Source: Shinella sp. CPCC 101442
GTDB taxonomy: Bacteria; Pseudomonadota; Alphaproteobacteria; Rhizobiales; Rhizobiaceae
Reading direction: 5' to 3'
DNA length: 64,000 nt
Assembly (NCBI RefSeq): GCF_024704725.1
Contig: NZ_JALIQS010000003.1
Span: 124,001-188,000 of the forward strand
Shown here piece after piece: positions 30,101 to 38,885 of the stretch. A program made the translations under genes and the position numbers. The number at the start of each line of letters is the position of its first letter. Positions within the stretch are counted from its first letter, which is position 1. The notes beneath the pieces were generated by a model. That model searched no databases. It was not told the DNA's origin and worked only from the letters and a program-made list of their open reading frames with translations.

Positions 30101-30421
30101 TCAGGCCTGGCGTTCCGGCACGTGAACCACGAGCCCGTCGAGCGCATCCGACATCTTGATCTGACAGGAGAGACGCGAGGTAGGACGCACCTCGTAGGCG
30201 AAGTCCAGCATGTCTTCTTCCATCGCCTCCGGCGGGCCGACGGTGGCGCTCCAGGCGTCGTCGACATAGACATGACAGGTCGCACAGGCGCAGGCGCCGC
30301 CGCACTCCGCCTCGATGCCCGGCACGGAGTTGCGTACAGCATTTTCCATGACGGTGGAGCCGTTGGCGACATCGAGGTCGTGGCGCGTGCCGTCGAAGGC
30401 GACGATGGTGAGTTTGCTCAT
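30101..30421 (-). CDS. 2Fe-2S ferredoxin, adrenodoxin type
   Basis: A 106-residue electron carrier. Cluster ligands are Cys40, Cys46 and Cys49 ([11 protein letters not shown]) and Cys86 (LSCQI), the spacing of the adrenodoxin/putidaredoxin group. These proteins feed electrons to cytochromes P450, oxygenases or Fe-S assembly; the partner is not visible here. The ATG at 30421 starts the conserved [10 protein letters not shown] strand; the open frame to 30580 is upstream sequence. It is downstream of the HPt gene on the same strand, 206 bp away. Confidence 0.92.
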   Translation of the reverse strand: MSKLTIVAFDGTRHDLDVANGSTVMENAVRNSVPGIEAECGGACACATCHVYVDDAWSATVGPPEAMEEDMLDFAYEVRPTSRLSCQIKMSDALDGLVVHVPERQA

Positions 30422-30627
30422 AATGGGTTCCGGATTCTCAAAGGCTGCCCGAAGCGGGCGAATGAACGGCCGGCGAAAGGGTTTTCCAGAACGCCGGTTT
30501 TCCGGCGGTTGTTTCCAACAAAACCCCTCCCCAGTCAACATCGCGCGCGCGGCTGACGCTTGCAGGCCCGGATGCGCCATCGGCTTTTCCCGACGCGCCG
30601 GAGTGCAAGCATCGCCGGTTGCGACGA

Positions 30628-30996
30628 TCAGCGGCAGAGCTTGAGGATGAAGTTTTCCGCCTCGACGACGGCGGCGGTGACACCGGCAAGCGCGATCGCA
30701 TTGGCCGGGTTCTCTTCGAGCGCCGCAGCGGCCTTGGCGATTGCGCCCGCACCGACCGACTGGGCCGAGCCCTTGAGGCGGTGCGCAACGGCGGAGCGGG
30801 TTTCCCCCTCGCTCGCCGCCAGCTCCTTCATGCTTTCGCGCGCCTGGCGCGCGAACATCTGCAGCACTTCCAGTTCCAGAGCCTTGTCACCCATGGTCTG
30901 GCGCGCCAGATGCACCAGATCGATCGGCCGCCCATTCGAGGTACACATACCGCCTGCATTGTCAGGAGCCTCGAAGGCGATGTTGAGCGCTGCCAT
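30628..30996 (-). CDS. Orphan HPt-domain phosphotransfer protein
   Basis: A 122-residue protein consisting of a histidine phosphotransfer four-helix bundle. The phospho-acceptor is His72 in [14 protein letters not shown]. The N-terminal 25 residues are poorly ordered. HPt proteins pass phosphate between receiver domains. No cognate hybrid kinase is adjacent; CckA is 12 kb away but is expected to use ChpT, which this protein does not resemble. It is divergent from gpr, so the two share a 530 bp regulatory region. Confidence 0.85.
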   Translation of the reverse strand: MAALNIAFEAPDNAGGMCTSNGRPIDLVHLARQTMGDKALELEVLQMFARQARESMKELAASEGETRSAVAHRLKGSAQSVGAGAIAKAAAALEENPANAIALAGVTAAVVEAENFILKLCR

Positions 30997-31232
30997 GTGC
31001 CAATATCCTTATTACGCTACGCACGCTTGTTTCGTTGTGATGCACGCGGGGCCGGATGCGACCGGGACCATGTCCCGGGGTCCGGCAGGGTCATGAGACA
31101 CCATCCTGCGTGGCCGGCGCGGCTATCCGATTAAAAGAGGGCGCAATAGGGGCATGAATCGCAAACTATGGTTAACGGCTGAAAAATTGCCGTTTTCATA
31201 GATATTCCATCACGATACAAACGCCCCTCCCG

Positions 31233-31247
31233 TTAACTTCCTGTTAA
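31233..31247. promoter_or_regulatory. Putative CtrA-binding site upstream of gpr
   Basis: TTAACTTCCTGTTAA is an exact match to the alphaproteobacterial CtrA consensus TTAA-N7-TTAA. It lies about 277 bp before the gpr start and 237 bp before the HPt gene start. Confidence 0.6.
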
Positions 31248-31310
31248 GTTTCAAGCTAAGGGAGATGGCAATCAATTGTGTGATACAGGCTAATGTGTCA
31301 CTACGATACG

Positions 31311-31327
31311 ACCGGGATAGTCCCGGT
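31311..31327. promoter_or_regulatory. Inverted repeat in gpr leader
   Basis: ACCGGGA-TAG-TCCCGGT: two perfect 7 bp arms with a 3-base spacer, about 200 bp before the gpr start. It could be an operator or an mRNA hairpin. Confidence 0.35.
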
Positions 31328-31523
31328 GGATAAGCCGTGCGCGGAGATACATTGCTCTGTCGTTTCGGGTTATCGAGCGAATTTGGAATGAACGGCGGCC
31401 TGGACGCTGCTTGCCATGAGGGTAAGCAGCAAGACCGGCCACCAACCGGACGGTTCGAAGACGCCTGAGCAGCGGCAGAGCGTATGAGGCCCGTCCCGGA
31501 GAATGGTAACGAGGCGTAACCGC

Positions 31524-34500
31524 ATGGCGACGAACAAGTCCACCGAGTCGATCGACGAAAAGGCTTTTCAGGCACTGGAAGAAGCGCTGAAGATCGATTT
31601 CGACGATCTGGAGCCGGAGACGCCCTCGAAGAAGGATGCGTCGGAGGCACGCGTGTCTGAACCAGCAGCCGGTGTTTCGAGCAAGACCCAGGAAAAGCCG
31701 GCGAGCCGCCCCGCAACGGGCGAGACACCGCGCAACCTGACGCCCGAGCCCGCGCCAAAAACCCCGGCCCTCACGCCCGCCAACGATGGCTCGCGCAAGT
31801 CGCCGGCAGCGATCCTGAAGTCGCTTGACGTCCGTTCCAGCCGGTCCTCGATGCGCATGGCCGTGCTCGCCTCCATCCTTTGGGTGATCGGCGGCCTCGG
31901 CGTCGCCAACCTTCTCTATGCACCGCAGATCTGGCAGATCCGTTCGGTCGCCGACCTCGTGGCGCTTCCCGGTGCCATCGGCATGGCCGTCGCCATCGTC
32001 ATGCCGATCATGCTGTTCTTCGCCTTCGCGATCATGATCTCGCGCGCCCATGAGCTGCGCAGCGCCGCCCGCTCCATGGCTGAAGTCGCCCTTCGCCTGT
32101 CGGAGCCGGAAACCGTCGCGAGCGACCGCATCATGACGGTCGGCCAGGCCGTTCGCCGCGAAGTGTCCGCGATGAACGAGGGCATCGAGCGCACCATTGC
32201 GCGCGCCACCGAACTTGAAACCCTCGTACATTCGGAAGTGAACGCGCTCGAGCGCAGCTACACCGACAATGAAATGCGCGTGCGCACGCTCGTGCAGGAA
32301 CTCGGTTCCGAGCGTGAAGCCATCGTCAGCCATGCCGAGCGCATCCGCTCCTCCATTTCCGGCGCCCATGAACAGCTGAAGGACGAGCTTGCGAGCGCCG
32401 GCGACAACATCACCCAGCGCCTTGCGACCTCGGGCGAGGCCTTCGCCTCCATGCTCGACACCCGCGCCGCCATGCTGATGGAAAAGTCCGACAGCGCGAC
32501 GCAGACGATCGGCGCGATGCTTTCGGCCCGCACGGACAGCCTTCTCTCGACGCTGTCGTCCTCCGGTGTCGCACTCGCCAACGAATTCGACACCCGCCTC
32601 GACCACCTGACGAAGAGCCTGGGTTCCCGCGGCCGCGACCTGCTCCAGCAGTTCGAGACGCGTGCGACCTCGCTCGACACCAATACGGATAAGCTGAACG
32701 CAGCGCTCAACGAGCGCGCCAAGCAGCTCAACGAGACCCTGATCGCCCGGACCCGCGAAATCAGCGAAAGCCTGTCGGTCGGCCAGCACGCCGTCACCAA
32801 CGGCCTCGACCAGGTTCTCCAGTCGATGAATGCCGCGCTCGACGAAAAGGGCGCACAGTTCCGCCAGAGCCTCAAGAACGCGGCCGATGACACGGTCATG
32901 GATCTCGATCTGCGCTCCGGCTTCTTCGACGAACGCATGCAGACGACCGTCGGTCAGATCGCCAGCGCCTTCGACAACCGCGTGGAAGAATTCGCCCAGG
33001 CCTTCGACCAGCGCGCCGGCTCACTCGACTCCAAGCTGATGGAAAGCCTCGGCCGCATCAACGAAACGGTCGCCAGCGGCCGCGATGCCATCGACGGCCT
33101 GCTCACATCGAGCATCGATCGCCTCGGCAACACGCTCACTGACCAGTCTTTCGCGCTGGCCACGACGCTTGCCACCAGCCAGGAAGTGCTCGAAAGCGCC
33201 GTCTCCGGCCACGCCGACGCCATCAACAATGCCGTCAGCGGCGCGCATGAGCGCGTCGGCGCGGCGCTGTCGGAAAAGTCGGCAGCCCTGCTCGGCGGCC
33301 TCTCGGACGTGCAGAATCGCATCGAAAGCGGTTTTGGCGCCCGCGCAGAGGCGCTGGCCGAGAGCATTTCGGGCAGCGAACGCCGCCTGACGGAAGCACT
33401 CGACAACCGCGGCACGGCCATCGCGACCGATATCCAGGCCGCCCAGGCGCGCATGGAAGAAGCGCTTGGCGCCCGCGCCGACGAAATCACGTCGACCATC
33501 GCGGCCAGCCACAACCGCCTCGACAGCGCGCTGACCGAGCGCACGGCCGCCCTCTCCGCCATGCTGAACGAGACCGGCAGCCAGCTCGAACAGTCGGTCG
33601 GTTCTGCCGCCGGCCGTGTTGAAACGGCACTGACGGGCGCTGCCCGCCAGATCGACGAAGTTATCACCGGACGCACCGCGAACCTCACCTCGGTGCTGTC
33701 CAACAGCGCCGGTTCAATGCAGTCCTCCATCGATGCCGCCGCAAGCCGCGTCGAAACCGTGCTCACCGAAGGCAGCCAGCAGCTCGGCGGCGTCCTGCAT
33801 GGTCAGGCAACGGAATTTGCCGATGCGTTCTCCGGCCGCGCCGCCGAGATCGCGGAGGCCCTGTCCGGCCGCGCTTCGCAGCTTGCCGGTTCGCTCGTCA
33901 ACACGCATGAGCAGATCCGCGCCACGCTCGACGACCGCATCAACGCAATCAATGTGGCGATCACCGATGGCCGCAACCAGCTCACCGAAACGCTGAACGA
34001 GCAGGCCACCAATATCGGCACGTCGATCGCGACCAGCGCCGGCATGCTGGAAATGTCGCTTGAGCAGCATGAGGAAACGCTTCGCCGCACCATCGACGGT
34101 AGCGCCGCCCTTCTCGATCACCGCGTGCGCGAAAGCGCAGGCGCCGTCGCCGAGCGCCTCAGCGAGACCTCGGCCAAGATCGCCGAAGCCGCCGACGCTT
34201 TCGGCGCGCGCATGGAAACGACGGTCGACAGCGTGGCAAGCCGCTTCGACACGACCGGCAGCCGCCTGGAAGAAAACCTCGGCAAGCTGGAAGCCCGCAT
34301 CGAGCACAGCGTCGATAATGTCTCCGGCATCGTCGATACCGCCGCCTCGCGCATTTCCGACACGCTTTCCGAGCGCCTCAGCGATCTGGAAAGGGTCGGC
34401 GGCGACGTGTCGCTGCGCGTTTCCGACGCTCTCTCCCGCCCGATCGCCGAAGTCGATCGCATCGGCGACGAGACGACGGCGCGCATCGCAGCCGCACTTG

Positions 34501-37500
34501 CCGGCCGCGTCGGCGACATCGAGCGCGTCAGCGCCGACGCAGCCAACCGCATCGAAGGCGCCCTTTCCGGTCGTCTCGGCGATATCGAGCGCGTGACCAC
34601 GGAAGCTGCCGAACGCCTTGACAACACGCTGACCGGCCGCACGCTCGAAATCGAGCTTATTGCCGACAATGCCGCCCAGCGCATCGATACCGCGCTCTCC
34701 GGCCGCGCCTCCGAAATCGAGCGCGCTGCCGGCGATAGCGCCCAGCGTATCGACAACCTGCTTTCCGGTCGGGCCTCCGAGATCGAACGGATTGCCGGTG
34801 ACGTTGCCCAGCGCATCGGCGATACCCTTTCGAGCCGTACCTCCGAACTGGAACGCGTTGCCAGCGATACCGCAGAGCGTATCGACAGTGTGCTTTCCGG
34901 CCGCGCGTCCGAGATCGAACGCATCACGGGCGACGCTACCCAGCGTATCGACGTCACGCTTTCGGGTCGTGCCGCCGAAATCGAGCGCGTCACCGGCGCC
35001 GCCACGGCCCGCCTGGAGGGTGCACTGACGGAGCGCGCCAGCGAGATCGCCCGCCTTGCCGGCGAAGCGACCGACAAGATCGACGGTACGCTCGCACTGC
35101 GCACCGGCGACATCGAGCGCGTGTCCACCGCGGCCTCCGAGCGCATCGCCGCCACCATCGACGAAAAGACCGGCCGCATCGAGGAACGCCTCGGTACGAT
35201 GGACCGGGCACTCACCATCGGTCTCGACAGCGTCAACCGCACGATCGACGGCAAGGCCGCGGGCCTTGCCCAGACGCTGCGCGACGCCGTCTCCCAGGCC
35301 GCCCACGACATGGATGCCGAAGCGATCCGCTCGGCTCAGTCGCTTGCAAAGACCGGCGAGGAATTCGCCCATCTGTCAAGCTCGCTGCGTGGCGCCGTCT
35401 CCCGCGCGGCACAGGAAATGGGCGTCGAAGCCCAGCGTGCGGCGGAGAATATCGCCAAGACCGGCGAGGATTTCGCTGAAAACCTGTCGGTCCGCAACGA
35501 AGCCTTCACCCGCTCCGTCGATGAAACCACCACCGCCGCTGTCGCCCGGTTTGCGGAAACCGAGAACCGTCTCACCAGCCAGGCGCAGTCGCTGCGCGCC
35601 GGTCTGGGCGACGTCGAAAAAGCTCTGGAAGCGCGCGGCGCCTCCATCCGCTCGACCCTCGACGAACGCACGCGTGAGCTCAACTCCATGCTGGCGAGCC
35701 GCACCGAGGAGCTGTCGCGCCTCATCAACGAGGAAGCCCGGCCCGTCATCGACGACTATGTCGCGGTCGGTCGCGAGGCTGTCGAGCGCATCACCGGCGT
35801 TGGCCGCGAGGCTGCCGAGCGCATCAGCGGGGTCGGTCGCGAGACCGCCGAAAGCATCAGCGGCGTCGCCCGTGAAAGCGCAGATCGCCTGCGCAACGAG
35901 AATGCCGCGCTGATCAACGCCATCTCCGCCCGCACGGCCGATACGCTGGCCGCCATCTCCAGCCGCACCGAAGAAGCGGCCGGCGCGATGCGCGACATCG
36001 AGAACGGCCTTGCCGCCAATGTCGAAGGCCTGATCGCCCGCCTTTCCGAAAGCAATGGCGCCATCGCCGGCCTGGTCGATTCCGCCAGCCAGACGCTCGG
36101 CGCTATCGACGGACGCCTCACCAGCACGTCGGAGCGCTTCACCACCTCCGCCGAGCGCGCAGCCGACATGGTCGCCACCACGTCGCGCCTGCTCGAAGGC
36201 AAGGTCGACCGACTGTCCGACATCTCGGCCGGCACGCTCTCGCAGATCGGCGGTATCGTCGGGCGCTTCGAGGACCATTCGAAGATCCTGTCGCAGGCCT
36301 CCGACCTGCTTGCCGCTGCCCAGTCGAACCTCGTCACGACGCTGGAAGAGCGCCAGGACGCGCTGCGGTCGCTTTCCATCGGCCTCGTCCAGCGCTCGGA
36401 AGAGATCGAAAAGACGATGCAGTCGCTCGAAGGCATGGTCGAAGGCGTCTTCAACCGCGCCGAAGAGCGTTCCGGCCTGATCGCCGGAAACCTGCGTGGC
36501 GGCATCCAGAGCTCGTTTGCCGAGGTCGGCCGCATTCTCGGCGAGACCGAGAAGCGCGCGGAGGCAGCCGCCACGACACTGCGGGATTCGCTGGTCAAGG
36601 CCGGTGAAGAAGCGGGCCAGTCCGTCGAAGGCGCGTTCACGCGCGCCGAAGAGCGGACCAAGGAAGTGGCCAATCGTCTACGCGGCAGCGTCGGCGCCTC
36701 GCTTTCCGATGTCGATCGCCTTCTCACCGAATCCGGCAAGAAGTCCGAGGCCGCCACGACCGTCATGCGCGAATCCATGCGCGAGGCCGTCGAGGAAGCC
36801 GTCGGCAAGTTCTCCGGCGCCACGGAAGAAATCCGCCGTGCGGCAAGCGAAATCCGCAAGGAACTCGACCAGACCCGCGGCGAACTGAAGCGCGGTGCCT
36901 TCGACCTTCCGGAAGAAGCCAAGGAAAACGCCGCCCAGATGCGCCGCGCCGTCAGCGAGCAGATCAAGGCGCTGCAGGACCTGTCCGACATCATCGGCAG
37001 GTCCTCGTCCGCGCTGGAAGTCTCCCGCCCGGCCGTCCAGCAGACCGTCGTGCAGCAGCCGGTGCAGGAAACGCGCGCTGTCGAGCCCCGTCGCGAAGAG
37101 CCCGCCCAGATGCGCGGCACCCTCGGCCTGGAGCGGGCCGCGAGTGCCACCGTGCCGCAGCGCGCGCAGCCCCTGCCCGCTGAGGCCGATGCCAAGACGG
37201 CCGGCGAAGGCGGCTGGATGCGGGATCTGCTGCGCGGCGCCGTGTCACGCGAGGAAGCCCAGTTCGCGCAGCCGCGCGGCGAGGCCCAGGCTGCCCGCCC
37301 GACCGAGGCACGCAACCCGCGCCACGTCGTGGAATCGCTGAACTCGCTCTCCGTCGATATCGCCCGCGCCATCGATCACGATGCCTCGGTCGATCTGTGG
37401 CGGCGCTATCAGCGCGGCGAGCGCGATGTCTTCACGCGCCGCCTCTACACGCTGAAGGGCCAGCAGACCTTCGACGAGATCAAGCGCAAATACGAGCGTG

Positions 37501-37667
37501 AGCCGGAATTCCGCACCGCGGTCGACCGCTACATCTCGGACTTCGAAAAGCTGCTCGCCGACGTTGCCCGCAACGACCGCGACAAGGTGATGACGCAGAC
37601 CTATCTCACCTCCGACACCGGCAAGGTCTACACCATGCTGGCCCATGCGGCAGGCCGCTTCAGCTAA
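31524..37667 (+). CDS. gpr: Growth pole ring protein (GPR/RgsE type), giant apolipoprotein-like coiled coil
   Basis: A 2047-residue protein. The first 110 residues are acidic and Pro-rich. Two membrane helices lie at about 111-132 and 150-172. The next 1700 residues are an almost unbroken helical region of short amphipathic repeats. Twelve tandem 22-residue units of the type LSGRASEIERIAGDVAQRID occupy 34365-35156. The C-terminal 120 residues form a separate conserved domain (SVDLWRRYQRGERDVFTRRL). This matches the Agrobacterium Growth Pole Ring protein and Sinorhizobium RgsE, needed for unipolar growth and rod shape. The ATG at 31524 has GAGG nine bases upstream, better than an ATG at 31503. 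Identification rests on size, architecture and host group. Confidence 0.85.
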   Translation: MATNKSTESIDEKAFQALEEALKIDFDDLEPETPSKKDASEARVSEPAAGVSSKTQEKPASRPATGETPRNLTPEPAPKTPALTPANDGSRKSPAAILKSLDVRSSRSSMRMAVLASILWVIGGLGVANLLYAPQIWQIRSVADLVALPGAIGMAVAIVMPIMLFFAFAIMISRAHELRSAARSMAEVALRLSEPETVASDRIMTVGQAVRREVSAMNEGIERTIARATELETLVHSEVNALERSYTDNEMRVRTLVQELGSEREAIVSHAERIRSSISGAHEQLKDELASAGDNITQRLATSGEAFASMLDTRAAMLMEKSDSATQTIGAMLSARTDSLLSTLSSSGVALANEFDTRLDHLTKSLGSRGRDLLQQFETRATSLDTNTDKLNAALNERAKQLNETLIARTREISESLSVGQHAVTNGLDQVLQSMNAALDEKGAQFRQSLKNAADDTVMDLDLRSGFFDERMQTTVGQIASAFDNRVEEFAQAFDQRAGSLDSKLMESLGRINETVASGRDAIDGLLTSSIDRLGNTLTDQSFALATTLATSQEVLESAVSGHADAINNAVSGAHERVGAALSEKSAALLGGLSDVQNRIESGFGARAEALAESISGSERRLTEALDNRGTAIATDIQAAQARMEEALGARADEITSTIAASHNRLDSALTERTAALSAMLNETGSQLEQSVGSAAGRVETALTGAARQIDEVITGRTANLTSVLSNSAGSMQSSIDAAASRVETVLTEGSQQLGGVLHGQATEFADAFSGRAAEIAEALSGRASQLAGSLVNTHEQIRATLDDRINAINVAITDGRNQLTETLNEQATNIGTSIATSAGMLEMSLEQHEETLRRTIDGSAALLDHRVRESAGAVAERLSETSAKIAEAADAFGARMETTVDSVASRFDTTGSRLEENLGKLEARIEHSVDNVSGIVDTAASRISDTLSERLSDLERVGGDVSLRVSDALSRPIAEVDRIGDETTARIAAALAGRVGDIERVSADAANRIEGALSGRLGDIERVTTEAAERLDNTLTGRTLEIELIADNAAQRIDTALSGRASEIERAAGDSAQRIDNLLSGRASEIERIAGDVAQRIGDTLSSRTSELERVASDTAERIDSVLSGRASEIERITGDATQRIDVTLSGRAAEIERVTGAATARLEGALTERASEIARLAGEATDKIDGTLALRTGDIERVSTAASERIAATIDEKTGRIEERLGTMDRALTIGLDSVNRTIDGKAAGLAQTLRDAVSQAAHDMDAEAIRSAQSLAKTGEEFAHLSSSLRGAVSRAAQEMGVEAQRAAENIAKTGEDFAENLSVRNEAFTRSVDETTTAAVARFAETENRLTSQAQSLRAGLGDVEKALEARGASIRSTLDERTRELNSMLASRTEELSRLINEEARPVIDDYVAVGREAVERITGVGREAAERISGVGRETAESISGVARESADRLRNENAALINAISARTADTLAAISSRTEEAAGAMRDIENGLAANVEGLIARLSESNGAIAGLVDSASQTLGAIDGRLTSTSERFTTSAERAADMVATTSRLLEGKVDRLSDISAGTLSQIGGIVGRFEDHSKILSQASDLLAAAQSNLVTTLEERQDALRSLSIGLVQRSEEIEKTMQSLEGMVEGVFNRAEERSGLIAGNLRGGIQSSFAEVGRILGETEKRAEAAATTLRDSLVKAGEEAGQSVEGAFTRAEERTKEVANRLRGSVGASLSDVDRLLTESGKKSEAATTVMRESMREAVEEAVGKFSGATEEIRRAASEIRKELDQTRGELKRGAFDLPEEAKENAAQMRRAVSEQIKALQDLSDIIGRSSSALEVSRPAVQQTVVQQPVQETRAVEPRREEPAQMRGTLGLERAASATVPQRAQPLPAEADAKTAGEGGWMRDLLRGAVSREEAQFAQPRGEAQAARPTEARNPRHVVESLNSLSVDIARAIDHDASVDLWRRYQRGERDVFTRRLYTLKGQQTFDEIKRKYEREPEFRTAVDRYISDFEKLLADVARNDRDKVMTQTYLTSDTGKVYTMLAHAAGRFS
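34365..35156 (+). repeat. Twelve tandem 66 bp (22-residue) repeats inside gpr
   Basis: Each unit reads roughly L-S-G-R-x-x-E-I-E-R-hydrophobic-x-x-D-x-A-x-R-I-D-x-x. The period is exactly 22 residues throughout, as in apolipoprotein A-I. DNA between units has diverged, so the repeat is kept at protein level. Confidence 0.85.
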
Positions 37668-37690
37668 GCGGAATAGAAACAGATCCCATG

Positions 37691-37720
37691 ACGGCCGTCC
37701 CTCGGGGCGGCCGTTTTTTT
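37691..37720 (+). terminator. Rho-independent terminator of gpr
   Basis: ACGGCCG...CGGCCGT stem with extra G-C pairs inside and a run of seven T, starting 24 bp after the gpr stop. Confidence 0.9.
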
Positions 37721-37854
37721 GTGATAACGCGCAGGTAACGTACATGTGAGGCGTCCATGCCGTTTCCCTCCACCAAAACCTTATAATCCGCGCTCTCCCC
37801 CTCTATATGCGTCTCGACGCACCTCGAAGGTGCCAAGGGGAAGAGAGACGAAAT

Positions 37855-38826
37855 ATGATTTTGATACAGGGATTTGGGCGTATTCTGGCAATGCTGGCGA
37901 TTGCGCTGATGACGATCGTCACGGTGGTGGATGTCGCCGAGGCGCGCCGCGCCGGGAGCGGTTTCGGCAGCCGCGGCACGCGAACGTTCACCACGCCCTC
38001 GACGACGCGCACCTCGCCCACCGAGGCACAGCCCATTGACCGCACCATGACGCGCCAGCAATCAGCGCAACCCTCCGCCGGCCGCAACACGACCGCCACG
38101 AACCAGCGCCCCGGCCTCTTCGGCGGCTTTGGCGGCAGGCTGCTCGGCGGCCTGATGCTCGGCGGCCTCGTCGGCATGCTGCTCGGCTCAGGGCTCGGCG
38201 GCGGCATCGGCTTCCTCGGCCTCATCCTGCAGGTGGCGCTGATCGCCGGCCTGTTCTTCTTCCTCCGTCGCATGTTCGCGCAGCGTAATGCTCCCGCCTA
38301 TGCCGGCAACGGCCAGGCGCGCAGCGCCTATCAGACCGGCGGCTCGGATTTCGAAATCCCGCGCATCGGCGGTGGCGCCCGGCAAGCGGCGGCCCAACCG
38401 AAATCCAATGATGAGATCGGCATCCAGCAGGCGGACCTCGAGCAGTTCGAAAGCCTGCTGAAGGAGCTGCAGGCGGCCTATGCGGCCGAAGACTTCCGCA
38501 CGCTGCGCCAGATCACCACGCCGGAGGCCATGTCCTATATCGCCGAGGAACTCAGTGACAACGCGACCCAGGGCCTGAAGAACGAGGTGAAGGACGTTCA
38601 CCTCGTGCAGGGCGATGTAGCCGAATCCTGGCGTGAGGGCACGGATGAATACGCGACCGTCGCCATGCGCTACGAGAGCATCGACGTCATGCGCGACCGT
38701 TCGACCGGCAGCCTCGTTTCCGGCGATCCGGACAATCTCACCGAGGCCGTCGAGATCTGGACGTTCCTGCGCCGCGACGGCGGCGAGTGGAAGGTTTCGG
38801 CCATCCAGGGCGTCGCGAACGCCTGA
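37855..38826 (+). CDS. Tim44-like domain membrane protein
   Basis: A 323-residue protein. An N-terminal hydrophobic helix (about residues 5-28, ending VVDVAEA) may be a signal anchor. A Ser/Thr-rich linker follows, then a Gly/Leu-rich stretch (FGGRLLGGLMLGGLVGMLLG) with one or two further membrane segments ending at FFFLRRMF. Residues about 190-323 form a Tim44/MRP-L45-type NTF2-like domain (DLEQFESLLKELQAAYAAED...AVEIWTFLRRDGGEWKVSAIQ). Mitochondrial Tim44 tethers Hsp70 to the import pore; the bacterial role is unclear. The ATG at 37855 is preferred over one 16 codons upstream. It is separate from gpr, with a terminator between. Confidence 0.85.
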   Translation: MILIQGFGRILAMLAIALMTIVTVVDVAEARRAGSGFGSRGTRTFTTPSTTRTSPTEAQPIDRTMTRQQSAQPSAGRNTTATNQRPGLFGGFGGRLLGGLMLGGLVGMLLGSGLGGGIGFLGLILQVALIAGLFFFLRRMFAQRNAPAYAGNGQARSAYQTGGSDFEIPRIGGGARQAAAQPKSNDEIGIQQADLEQFESLLKELQAAYAAEDFRTLRQITTPEAMSYIAEELSDNATQGLKNEVKDVHLVQGDVAESWREGTDEYATVAMRYESIDVMRDRSTGSLVSGDPDNLTEAVEIWTFLRRDGGEWKVSAIQGVANA

Positions 38827-38834
38827 ATGCAGAA

Positions 38835-38860
38835 CGGTGCGCGGACTCCGCCGCGCACCG
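38835..38860. terminator. Hairpin between Tim44-like gene and lipoprotein gene
   Basis: CGGTGCGCGG, a 6-base loop and CCGCGCACCG form a perfect 10 bp stem between two convergent genes. The downstream run (CTTCCTATAATTCTT) is only moderately T-rich. Confidence 0.6.
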
Positions 38861-38885
38861 CTTCCTATAATTCTTAAATTCAGAT

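Larger units (their letters stand above)
30997..31523. other. Long divergent regulatory region, HPt gene / gpr
   Basis: About 530 bp without a gene. It holds a perfect TTAA-N7-TTAA site at 31233-31247, a further TTAA near 31170 and a 7 bp inverted repeat at 31311-31327. The size and A/T-rich middle suggest complex control of gpr. No small ORF with a convincing ribosome site is seen. Confidence 0.6.

Noticed and set aside
33714-37372. Two open frames over 500 codons on the minus strand inside gpr
   Set aside because: They mirror the 22-residue repeats of gpr, have no ribosome sites and give low-complexity Asp/Gly/Ala or Ser/Arg products.
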